Assembly (NCBI RefSeq): GCF_014266025.1
Contig: NZ_JACMYC010000019.1
Coordinates: forward strand, 1 to 64,000
Length of the DNA stretch: 64,000 nucleotides
Origin: Nocardioides deserti
GTDB taxonomy: Bacteria; Actinomycetota; Actinomycetes; Propionibacteriales; Nocardioidaceae
Reading direction: 5' to 3'
The position numbers were made by a program, and so were the translations under genes. Shown piece after piece: positions 55,671-64,000 of this stretch. Below the pieces are notes generated by a model, which was not told where the DNA came from, made no database searches, and worked only from the letters and a program-made list of their open reading frames with translations. Each line of letters starts with the position of its first letter. The first letter of the stretch is position 1.

Positions 55671-58600
55671 TCACCAGCGCCGACGGTGGCGGACCGTCAC
55701 CACCGCCCCCAACCCGCAGAGCGCGAAGCCCAGCAGGAGGAGCAGGAGCCGCGGCCCGCCCGTGTCGGGCAGCAGACCACCCGAGCCGTCGCCCCCGTCG
55801 GGTTGACCGCCCGCGCCGTCCGGCGAGGTGCCGGTGCCCGGGTCGCCCGCAGCGGGCACCGTCACGACGGCCACGTCTTGGTCGCCGGCGTTGGCCCCGC
55901 CACCGCCGCCCACGACGAAGGCGGTGTTGGACAGCTCCGTGCCGGGCGCGGCGGTGACTCGCGTGACCAGCCGGATCGAGACGGACTCGCCGGGGCCGAC
56001 CGGGGCGGCGTACGTGCAGTCCGCCCGGCCGGCGGCCGAGCCGCACGACCAACCGTCACCGGTCACCGACACCAGCCGCAGCCCGGCCGGCAGCGGGTCG
56101 CGGACCCGGACCGGTCGCACCGTCGGGCCGGAGCCCCCGTTGGTGACGATGATCCGATAGACCACCCGACCGGCGCCGACTCGCACCGCTTCCTTGGCGA
56201 CGGCCAGGTCGACCCCCGCGTCGACGGTGCCGGTGTCGATGCCGGTGCCGTTGTCGGTCCCGTCGCCACCACCGGGCCCGTCGACGTCCTCGAACGGGCT
56301 GGTGACCGAGGCGCTGTTGGCGACCTTCGGCCACGCCGCGGGCAGCACGTCGACGATGACCTGGACCGCTGCGCTGTCCCCGACCCCGAGGGTCCCGTCG
56401 AGCACGCAGGTCACCGTCCTCCCTGCCGACCCGCACGTCCAGGCTCCGCCGCCCTCTCCCTCGGCGGAGACCAGCGCCAGGCCGGCCGGGAGGACGTCGG
56501 TGACCGTGATCGGTCCCGGCGCGGGGGTCGGACCGCGGTTGGTCACGAGGAGGCGGTACGTCGCCTGCTGACCGACCACGAGGTCACCCAGGCGCGCCTT
56601 GTCCATGACGAGGTCCACCAGCGGCGGCACAGCCACCTCGTCGGTCGCCTCGTTGTCGGTCGGGTCGCTCTCCGGGGTGCTGGAGCCGACCTGGGCGACG
56701 TTCCGCACGCCCGGGTAGGCCTGCGGGGTGACGCCGGCGACCACGGCGATCGGCGGCGCGCTCGTGCCGGGCGCGAGCGGGCCGGCGAGCGTGCAGCGCA
56801 CCTCGCCCGCGACCTCGGCGCAGGTCCACCCGGCGCCGGTCGCCGAGACCAGGTCGAGCCCGCTGGGCAACACGTCGGTGACGACGACGCCCCGCGCCTC
56901 CGACGGACCGTCGTTGGTGACGACCAGCGTGAACTCGAGCGTCCGCCCGACCCGCACCGGTCCGGTGTGGGTCTTGGTGATCGACAGGTCGGTCAGCTGG
57001 TCCACGGCCAGCTCGGCGCCGTCGGTGTCGTTGCCCGGCACCGGGTCCGGCGTCGGCGAGGAGACGCTCGCGGTGTTGACCACCGTCCCGGTCTCGGCCG
57101 AGCCGAGGACCTGCACCTGCAGGGACAGCACCGGCGCGCTCGCCCCGGCGACCAGCCCGGTGGGCAGCGTGCAGGTCACCCGCGCCGTGCCGGCGGCGGC
57201 CGCCGTGCAGGTCCAGGGTGCGTTCGCCGAGAGGTACCGCACACCGGTGGGCAGCGTGTCGACCACGGTGATCGGCCCGGCAGCGTCCGATGGGCCGTTG
57301 TTGCGGACCGCGATCGCGAACGTCGTCGGCTGACCGGCCACGGCGCCGCCGGTCGGGTGGGTCTTGTCCACCGCCAGGTCGGCGGCGACCACGACGCCGA
57401 CCGAGGCCTCGTCGGTGTTGCCGGCCGGGGTGTCCCCCGGCGTCGACGTCGTCACCGAGACCGCGTTGGTCAGGGTCGTCCCGGCGGCCGTGCCCGAGGC
57501 CACCCGTGCGACGACGGTGAGCGGCGGCGCCGAGGCGCCGGCGACCACGCGGTCGCGCGTGCACACCCCGGCCGTGCAGCTCCAGCCGTCCCCGGCGGCC
57601 GACACCAGCGTCATCCCGGCCGGGAGGACGTCGGTGACGACGACGGCGCGGGCGTCGGACGGCCCGTCGTTGGTGACCACCACGCGGAAGGTCGCGTTCT
57701 CGCCCGCCCGGACCGGGTCGGCACCGGCCACGGTCTTCGCGACGCTGATCTCGGTGTCCTCGGTGACCGGCGTGGGCTCGTCGTCGGTGTCGTTGGCCGG
57801 GACCGGGTCGGTCGCCGGGCCGTCGACGTCGGCACGGTTGGTCAGCGTCGTGGTGCCCACGCCGGAGTCCACCGCCACCTCGAGGGTGATCGGCGGCGCG
57901 TCGGTGGCCGCGGCCAGCCCGTCGGCCCGCTCGCACGTGACCAGCTGGCCGACCGCCGAGCAGGACCAGCCGGTGCCCGAGGCGGCGACGTACGTCGTCC
58001 CCGCCGGCAGCGCGTCGGTGACGGCGATCGGTCCCGGAGAGGTGGCCGGGCCCTCGTTGCGGACCTGCAGCACGTACGTCGCCTCGGAGCCCGCGACCAC
58101 CGGGTCGGTGGTCAGCTCCTTGGTCAGCGCCAGGTCGGCCTCGACGGTGATGCCGGTGTCGTCGGTGTCGGTGTCGTTGCCCGGGTTCGGGTCGGGGGTG
58201 GTGGTCACGACCGTCGCGGTGTTCTCCACGTCCCCGGTCAGGGCCTCGTCGATGCCGACCGTCACGCGGAACGTGCTGGTCTCCCCCACCGGCAGCCCGG
58301 CCAGGAGCGTGCAGGTCAGGTCCTGCCCGGCCGCCGCACAGGTCCAGCCGTCGTCGGAGGTCACCGACACGTACGTCAGCTCGTCGGGCAGGGTGTCGGT
58401 CACCCGCACCGGCCCGGCGGAGTCCGAGGGGCCGTGGTTGACCACGGTCATCTCGTAGACGCCACGCGTGCCGGCGCGGAAGGCGCCGACGCTGGCCTTG
58501 GCGACGGCCAGGTCCGCGCTCGGCACCGGGGTGCTGGTCACGGTGTCGCTGTCCGGCGACTCCGGTCCGCTGGTCGGGTCGGTGGGCTCGGCGACGGTCG

Positions 58601-61600
58601 CGGTGTTGCTGACCGCGTCCGTCAGGTCGCTCGCCACGTCCACCGTCACGCTGATCCTCGGCATCGCGCCGACCGCGACCGGCGTCGCGCCGGTCCAGGT
58701 GAAGGTCAGCTCCTGGCCGTCGCGCTCGAGGGACCAGCCCGCACCGGTGAAGGAGTCGTAGGTGACCCCGTCCGGCAGCACGTCGGTCACGACGACCGGC
58801 CCGGCGGCGTACGACGGTCCGTCGTTGCGGACGTCGAGGGTGTACGTCGCGGTTCCGCCCGGCACCAGGTCACCGCCCAGCTGCTTGTCGATGCCCAGGT
58901 CGGCGACCGTGGTGACGGTCGCGGTCGCCTCGTCGGTGTTGTCGTCCTCGTCGGTCTCGAGCGTGCGGCCGGTGACCGAGGCGGTGTTGGTCAGCTCGGC
59001 GCCGGCGGCCGTGTCTGCAGGGACGGTGGCGGTGACGGTCAGGTCCGGCAGCGAGGCGCCGGCCGCCAGGGTGGCTGCGGACCCGGTGCTGCAGGTGAGC
59101 GCCGTCCCCGCGACCGAGCAGGTCCAGCCGGTGCCCGAGCCCGAAGCCGAGGTGGCCCCGGCCGGCAGGTCGTCGGTGACCGTGAACGGTCCCCGCGCCT
59201 GGTCCGGACCGTCGTTGACCACCTCGACGGTCCAGGAGAACGGCTCGCCCGCGACGGGGGTGCCGACCGGCTCCTTCTCCAGCCTCAGGTCCGCCGCGTC
59301 GATGCGGGTCTCGGCGGTGTCGTCGTCGGTGCTGACGACCTCGTCGCTGCCCTCGAGGTCCCGCGCGGTGGCGGTGGCGGCGTTGACGTGCGGGACGGTC
59401 GAGCCGACCAGGTCCGCCGTGACCACGGCTTCACCGGGGGTCGCGCTGAGGACGACCGTCAGCGACCGTCCCTCGGCCAGGTCGCCGAGGTCGGTCCAGG
59501 TGAGGGTCTGAGCCGGGGAGCCGCTCGCCGTCGGCTCGACGGCGGTCGCCGCGGCCCCGGCGACGGAGACCCGCGCCGTGCCCTCGTCGTACGTCCAGTG
59601 CTCGGGCAGCACGTCGACCAGGTCGACGTCGTGCGCCGTGGCCGGTCCGGTGTTGGTCACCACGACCTGCCAGCGGGTCGGCTCGCCGACGTACGCCGGC
59701 GGGCCGTCCAGCACCGTCTTGTCGACCTCGAGGTCCGGCAGGCCGGCGGTCACGACCGCGGTGTCCTCCGGGCCGCCGTAGACCCGGCCGCCGCCGTCGA
59801 CCGAGGTGTGCTCGGTGACCCCGACGGTGTTGGTCTGCGGCTCGGCCGGCGCGGGGCTGGCGAGGCGCGCGGTGTAGGTCCGCTCGACGGAGCCACCGGG
59901 CTCGATCGGGCCGAGGTCGTTCCACGTGATCGTGGCGTTGTCGTCCGCGTCGGTGCCTTGCGTGCCACCGACGACCGCGACGACCCGCACGCCGGCCGGC
60001 AGCGTGTCCACGACGTCGACGTCGTGCGCGGTCGAGGTGGTCGGGCCGTCGGCGTTGGTGATCCGGACGGTGTAGGTGAAGGTCTCCCCCGGCAGCGGCG
60101 TCTCGTCACTGACGGTCTTCTCGATGCGGAGGTCCGGCTCGAGGACCGTCACCGTGGCGTCGTCGGAGCCGCTCGCCGAGTCGAAGTCGTCGTCGACCGC
60201 GGGGGTGGTGAACCGGTCCGTCTGGTTCCAGCGCAGCACGGCGCTGTTGACCAGCGGCGTGCCGGCAACGCTGCTCGCGACGTCGGCGAGGGTCGCGGAG
60301 TAGCCGATGGTCAGCAGGCGCGGCCGGTCGTCGCTGCGGACGTCGCCGAGGTGCCACCCGTGCAGCGCGGCGTCGGTGCCGAGCCCGCCGGCCACCCCAA
60401 CCGTGCACGTCTCGGCAGGGTCGCCGCCGGCGTACGTGCAGGTCGTCGTCGGCGTGCTCACCGAGGCCGGGTCGATGCCGGCGGGGAGCTGGTCGATGAC
60501 GCTGGCGTCGTAGAAGTTCACCGCCGCGGGCAGCTCGACCGTGACCTCGTAGTCGACGGTCGCGCCGATCGGCGCCCGCGAGGGCGTGACGGTCTTCGTC
60601 AGCGTGCTGCCCGGGACCGTGACGGTCTCGTCGGTCTCCCCGACGTAGGTCGCCTCGTCCGGGTCGGTGCCGTCGAGCGACGTGCCGCTGAGGCGGGCGG
60701 TGTTGGTGTACGCCGCGCCGCCGGCCGCGTCGGGGTCGACCCGCACCTGGTAGGTCAGCACCGGCCAGGGCGCCGCGCCCGCGGCCGCGGTGTCGCGCCA
60801 CGGCAGGTCGCCGACCTCCCACGTGATCGGCGTCGTGCTGCCGGCGCAGCCCGCGCCGCCGGGCCCGCCGACCGTGACGGTGCCGCCGCCGGTGACCGTC
60901 GGCGTGCCGACGACCTCGAGGCCGGCGGGCACGCAGTCGACCAGCGCGGCGTCGTGCAACGTGGGCCGGATCGCGCCCGGCGCCGTCGGGTCGACGTTGC
61001 GGGCGACAACCGTGTAGGTCACGGTCTGGCCGGCGACCGGGCTGGTGACGTCGGCGGTCTTGGTCGGCGCCGGGCGCGGCAGGACGGTGTAGACGTCCGA
61101 GGTGGCCTCGCGGTTCGCGTTGGCGTCGCCGTTCTCGTCGACCGAGGTGAAGCGGGCGGTGTTGCGGCGTCGGGCGCCGTGGGTGTTCGCCGCGTCGCTC
61201 ACGACGGTGGCGGTGACGACCATCCGCAGGCCGTCGTCCTCGGGGCCGACCGCGAGCTGCGGGGGCAGGGTGATCCGCGGGGCCGCCGGCGGCGTCGTGG
61301 TGCCGGCTCCGACGGGCAGCGGGCCCCAGGTCGCAGCGGGGCCGGTCCGGTACCGGTACTCGACGTCGTCGACGCGCAGGCCGGACGGCGCGATGTCGCG
61401 CAGGACGCCGTCGTAGATCGTGGTCTCGGCGGGCAGCGTCGCCTCGATGACGTACTCGACCTGCTCCCCGATGACCGCATAGTTGCGACCGCCCGGGTCG
61501 GCACCTTGGCTTGCGTCGTCGAGGACGGTCTCGTTGCGCTTGGTCACGCCGACGTCCGGGGTGCGCAGGGTGTGGTCGTCATGGGCGCGCGGGACGTCCT

Positions 61601-64000
61601 GGTCGTCCTCGGGGACGGTCGTGTCGACGTTGTCCTGCGGCCGGTGGTCGAGCAGGACGCCCTGGTTGTTCTCGGAGGCGTACTGCGCGATGTCGACGTC
61701 GTTGCGGTAGCTGTTGGTCGCCGAGACCCGGGCCGGGTAGGTCACCCGGTAGGTGACGGTGCGGCTGTCGCCGGCCGCGATCCGCACGCTGTCGTCGAGG
61801 TCCCACCGGATCGCGGAGCGCTCGTCGTCGCCGTCGAACGGCGGGTGCTCGGTGTCAGCCGGGTCGGTGCACTCCCCGCCGTCGGTGATGGCCGTAACCT
61901 GCGCGCACGTGATGCCGGCGGGCAGCCGGTCCCACACGTCGGGGCCGATGACGTCGCGGGCGTTGCCGGCCGCCGCCGTGCCGGCGTTGGTCGTGGTCAC
62001 GCTGAACTCGACGACGTCGCCGGCACGGACACGGTGCTCGGCCGCGGTGCTGTCGTCGGGCAGGTCCGTCGGGGCACCGGGCGGGGTCGCGGTCACCCGA
62101 CGCGCCGACTTCTCGACGCGCACCGCCGCTGCCGGCGCGATCGCGAAGTCCTCGCGATCACGGAGGAAGCCGACCTGCCCCTCGGTGCTGACCCAGCGGA
62201 GCTTGGCGAGGTTGCCGGTCACGTCGGGCGTCGTGCCGGCCGCCGGGTCGGTCACCGTGGCGGAGAGCCGGTAGTGGAAGACGCTGCCCCGGTCGACGAA
62301 GCGGGCACCGTCGCGCTCCGTGCCGAGGGTGAACGTCAGCTTCGCCTCGTCGACGACGGCGGGCACGTCGTTGTCGGCCATCGGCTGCAGCGACCCCGCG
62401 TCGTACGCCAGGCCGGTGGGCAGGAAGTCGGTGAGCACCGCGTTCCTGGTGTCGTTGCCGTCGGGGAAGTCGACCCGGATGGTGAAGCAGACCCGCGAGC
62501 CCTCGGTGAAGGTGAAGCGCGGGTCGGTCGGGTCGGCGGCGTCCTCGTAGGCGCCGGCCGTGGGCGAGCAGGTCAGCGGCGCGGCGCCGGAGCCGTTCGG
62601 CTGGATCCGCTTGTCGAGGGCGACGGTGTCGCTCTCGATCCGGGCCTCGGAGGCGTCGCGGACGGACTGCTCGGCCACCCCGCCCGGCGCCTCGACGTCG
62701 GCGAGCGTGGTCGTCGTGCCGGTCAGCGCGACGGTGTTGGTGTAGGAGTCGCCGGTCACCGTCGGCGGGGTGTCGCCGTCGCGGTACGTCGGCAGCATCC
62801 GCGCCTGGTAGGTGACGGTGGCCTCGCCGCTGGCGTCGATCGCGAGCGGCTCGAAGACGACCGTGAACGAGCCGTCGTCGTTCGCGGTCACCGACCGGAA
62901 GGCCTCGCTCGGCTCGGCGCCGCCGGAGCCGGCGCAATCGGCCGCGGCACCGGTCGTCGGCGTGCCGATCGGGCACAACCCGTTCGGGATGGTGTCGGTG
63001 AGGACGACGTCGGTCGCGTCGGCGTACTCGCCGGTCTGCAGCTGCAGGGTGTACGTCGCGATGTCGCCGTGGGTGAACCGCCCGGGGCTCACCGACTTCT
63101 GCACGGCGAGGTCCTCGGCGGTGACGGTCAGCTCGTCGGTGTCGCTCACCCGGGTCGAGGTGCCGGGTGCGACCGGTCCGGTGTAGTCGGCGGTCGCCAA
63201 GGCGTGGTTGGTCAGCGCCTGCTCGTCGAGGGTCTCCCGGGTGGAGGGGCCGGTGTTGTTGTCGAGGTTCGCGACCTGCTCGAGCGACTCGGCGGTCGGG
63301 CGCACTCCCGGGAACTCGTCGGCGTTGGCGCGCTGCGGGATGCCGGCGCGGTAGCGGACGTCGACGATGGTGTCAGCGGCCAGCGTGCCGAGGTGCCACT
63401 CCACCCGGGTGTAGACGCCGGCCGGGAGGCCGCCCGGGTCGGTGACGGTCTCGACCGACTCCGGCTCGGGGCACTCGGCGGTCACGTCCGGGGTCGAGAC
63501 GTCCAGCCGGGGAGCCCCGTCGTACTCGACGGCTCCGTCGGCGGTGTTGTCGACGGTGCCGCAGCCGAGGAACTCCAGCTGCGCCGGCAGGTGATCGACG
63601 AGGACGACGTCGTTGTTGGCGAACCGCGAGTTGTTGCGGACCTCCAGCGTGTAGACGGTGCTGTGCGCGTGCACCCCGCGGCGCAGCTCGTGCTCCGGGC
63701 TGGGCTCGTGCTTCTCGACCTCGATCGCGGTCACGTCGGTGGCGATCGCGGCGGACTCGCCCTGGACCGATGCGTCGTCACCGACGTAGACGCCGTCGGC
63801 GTCGAAGTCCGGCACGTCGCGCGGCTCGGCGCTCGCGTAGGCCTGCGCGACGTTGTCGAACCTGGAGCCGACCGGAAGGACCATCGGATCGGTCGTGATC
63901 TCGAAGGTCAGCTCCTGCACCGCGTCGACGGGCAGGTCGCTGAGGTTCTGCCAGACCAGCGTCTGCCGGCCGTCCTGCCCGGTGACGACCCTCGGCTCGC
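55671..64000 (-). CDS. Giant LPXTG-anchored DUF11-repeat surface protein (5' end outside window)
   Basis: The frame is open to the last base of the window, giving at least 2776 residues; the N-terminus with signal peptide lies beyond. It consists of about 18 repeats of the DUF11/conserved-repeat type, each starting with a variant of ADLAVDKTHP and containing a VTNDGPSEARGVVVTDVLPS-like strand pair and an N-x-A-x-V end. The C-terminus carries LPDTG, a hydrophobic helix LLLLLLGFALCGLGAVVTV and RHRRRW, a sortase-type anchor. C-terminal repeats are closer to one another than N-terminal ones, consistent with recent duplication. Likely a wall-anchored stalk or adhesin. Confidence 0.9.
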   Translation of the reverse strand, partial: EPRVVTGQDGRQTLVWQNLSDLPVDAVQELTFEITTDPMVLPVGSRFDNVAQAYASAEPRDVPDFDADGVYVGDDASVQGESAAIATDVTAIEVEKHEPSPEHELRRGVHAHSTVYTLEVRNNSRFANNDVVLVDHLPAQLEFLGCGTVDNTADGAVEYDGAPRLDVSTPDVTAECPEPESVETVTDPGGLPAGVYTRVEWHLGTLAADTIVDVRYRAGIPQRANADEFPGVRPTAESLEQVANLDNNTGPSTRETLDEQALTNHALATADYTGPVAPGTSTRVSDTDELTVTAEDLAVQKSVSPGRFTHGDIATYTLQLQTGEYADATDVVLTDTIPNGLCPIGTPTTGAAADCAGSGGAEPSEAFRSVTANDDGSFTVVFEPLAIDASGEATVTYQARMLPTYRDGDTPPTVTGDSYTNTVALTGTTTTLADVEAPGGVAEQSVRDASEARIESDTVALDKRIQPNGSGAAPLTCSPTAGAYEDAADPTDPRFTFTEGSRVCFTIRVDFPDGNDTRNAVLTDFLPTGLAYDAGSLQPMADNDVPAVVDEAKLTFTLGTERDGARFVDRGSVFHYRLSATVTDPAAGTTPDVTGNLAKLRWVSTEGQVGFLRDREDFAIAPAAAVRVEKSARRVTATPPGAPTDLPDDSTAAEHRVRAGDVVEFSVTTTNAGTAAAGNARDVIGPDVWDRLPAGITCAQVTAITDGGECTDPADTEHPPFDGDDERSAIRWDLDDSVRIAAGDSRTVTYRVTYPARVSATNSYRNDVDIAQYASENNQGVLLDHRPQDNVDTTVPEDDQDVPRAHDDHTLRTPDVGVTKRNETVLDDASQGADPGGRNYAVIGEQVEYVIEATLPAETTIYDGVLRDIAPSGLRVDDVEYRYRTGPAATWGPLPVGAGTTTPPAAPRITLPPQLAVGPEDDGLRMVVTATVVSDAANTHGARRRNTARFTSVDENGDANANREATSDVYTVLPRPAPTKTADVTSPVAGQTVTYTVVARNVDPTAPGAIRPTLHDAALVDCVPAGLEVVGTPTVTGGGTVTVGGPGGAGCAGSTTPITWEVGDLPWRDTAAAGAAPWPVLTYQVRVDPDAAGGAAYTNTARLSGTSLDGTDPDEATYVGETDETVTVPGSTLTKTVTPSRAPIGATVDYEVTVELPAAVNFYDASVIDQLPAGIDPASVSTPTTTCTYAGGDPAETCTVGVAGGLGTDAALHGWHLGDVRSDDRPRLLTIGYSATLADVASSVAGTPLVNSAVLRWNQTDRFTTPAVDDDFDSASGSDDATVTVLEPDLRIEKTVSDETPLPGETFTYTVRITNADGPTTSTAHDVDVVDTLPAGVRVVAVVGGTQGTDADDNATITWNDLGPIEPGGSVERTYTARLASPAPAEPQTNTVGVTEHTSVDGGGRVYGGPEDTAVVTAGLPDLEVDKTVLDGPPAYVGEPTRWQVVVTNTGPATAHDVDLVDVLPEHWTYDEGTARVSVAGAAATAVEPTASGSPAQTLTWTDLGDLAEGRSLTVVLSATPGEAVVTADLVGSTVPHVNAATATARDLEGSDEVVSTDDDTAETRIDAADLRLEKEPVGTPVAGEPFSWTVEVVNDGPDQARGPFTVTDDLPAGATSASGSGTGWTCSVAGTALTCSTGSAATLAAGASLPDLTVTATVPADTAAGAELTNTASVTGRTLETDEDDNTDEATATVTTVADLGIDKQLGGDLVPGGTATYTLDVRNDGPSYAAGPVVVTDVLPDGVTYDSFTGAGWSLERDGQELTFTWTGATPVAVGAMPRISVTVDVASDLTDAVSNTATVAEPTDPTSGPESPDSDTVTSTPVPSADLAVAKASVGAFRAGTRGVYEMTVVNHGPSDSAGPVRVTDTLPDELTYVSVTSDDGWTCAAAGQDLTCTLLAGLPVGETSTFRVTVGIDEALTGDVENTATVVTTTPDPNPGNDTDTDDTGITVEADLALTKELTTDPVVAGSEATYVLQVRNEGPATSPGPIAVTDALPAGTTYVAASGTGWSCSAVGQLVTCERADGLAAATDAPPITLEVAVDSGVGTTTLTNRADVDGPATDPVPANDTDDEPTPVTEDTEISVAKTVAGADPVRAGENATFRVVVTNDGPSDARAVVVTDVLPAGMTLVSAAGDGWSCTAGVCTRDRVVAGASAPPLTVVARVASGTAAGTTLTNAVSVTTSTPGDTPAGNTDEASVGVVVAADLAVDKTHPTGGAVAGQPTTFAIAVRNNGPSDAAGPITVVDTLPTGVRYLSANAPWTCTAAAAGTARVTCTLPTGLVAGASAPVLSLQVQVLGSAETGTVVNTASVSSPTPDPVPGNDTDGAELAVDQLTDLSITKTHTGPVRVGRTLEFTLVVTNDGPSEARGVVVTDVLPSGLDLVSATGAGWTCAEVAGEVRCTLAGPLAPGTSAPPIAVVAGVTPQAYPGVRNVAQVGSSTPESDPTDNEATDEVAVPPLVDLVMDKARLGDLVVGQQATYRLLVTNRGPTPAPGPITVTDVLPAGLALVSAEGEGGGAWTCGSAGRTVTCVLDGTLGVGDSAAVQVIVDVLPAAWPKVANSASVTSPFEDVDGPGGGDGTDNGTGIDTGTVDAGVDLAVAKEAVRVGAGRVVYRIIVTNGGSGPTVRPVRVRDPLPAGLRLVSVTGDGWSCGSAAGRADCTYAAPVGPGESVSIRLVTRVTAAPGTELSNTAFVVGGGGGANAGDQDVAVVTVPAAGDPGTGTSPDGAGGQPDGGDGSGGLLPDTGGPRLLLLLLGFALCGLGAVVTVRHRRRW

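Overview
The window is high-GC actinobacterial DNA, most like Nocardioides or another member of the Nocardioidaceae. Evidence is a mycothiol synthase, an HbhA-like protein, F420-type luciferase-like oxidoreductases, a gpgS-folP2 pair, many GTG starts and leaderless genes, and a dispersed REP-like palindrome built around GGTTTCGAGAC...GCTAGCGC...CTCCTCAACCAG. Genus is inference; no rRNA or tRNA gene was seen.

Layout. 1-8.1 kb: end of a PucR-type regulator, a GH1 beta-glucosidase with a LacI-family repressor and a perfect operator, two luciferase-like oxidoreductases, a rhomboid protease, an MFS exporter with a TetR-type operator, and a GtrA protein. 8.1-10.3 kb: a secreted Pro-rich protein, two small membrane proteins and several structured intergenic elements, including a paralogous pair. 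10.3-13.4 kb: a tightly overlapping minus-strand operon gpgS-folP2-(LigB-like)-RibD-like. 13.4-14.6 kb: a TetR regulator and a small secreted basic protein.

14.7-36.8 kb is a surface-polysaccharide and sulfate-activation region: DUF4012 protein, galE, initiating sugar-phosphate transferase, BY-kinase, rmlA/rmlB/rmlCD, a PMI-type cupin, manA, gmd, ugd, TauE/SafE permease, cysD and cysN. It is interrupted by a housekeeping block (DUF2516, dtd, hbhA-like, XRE regulator, asparaginase II). The APS kinase belonging with cysDN sits in a three-domain fusion with a degenerate ATP-sulfurylase-like N-terminus and a low-molecular-weight phosphotyrosine phosphatase. 36.8-45.8 kb is a lower-GC island of eight overlapping plus-strand genes (HAD phosphatase, two nucleotidyltransferase-like proteins, glycosyltransferases, flippase, an unknown, a polymerase-like protein). 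It is bordered on the right by broken insertion sequences at 46-48.9 kb, consistent with horizontal acquisition of a serotype-type cassette.

48.9-55.2 kb resembles the mycobacterial sseC-cysA2...mshD neighbourhood: DUF1416 protein, thiosulfate sulfurtransferase, DUF4395 membrane protein, MoaD, GlnR-type regulator and mshD, with two Gmd-family genes inserted. The DUF4395 operon is preceded by an unannotated leaderless 25-codon leader peptide with two Cys codons, whose last codons can pair with the DUF4395 Shine-Dalgarno. This is a probable cysteine-responsive attenuator. 55.7-64 kb is the 3' part of a giant cell-wall-anchored DUF11-repeat protein that runs off the window.

Main points of interest: the REP-like element has inserted in frame in two proteins (GpgS and the APS kinase-phosphatase fusion); the three-domain fusion; the cysteine leader; the structured RNA-like pair at 9.5 and 10.2 kb; and a consistent leaderless promoter signature (TANNNT 6-8 nt before the start codon) that resolves many start sites.
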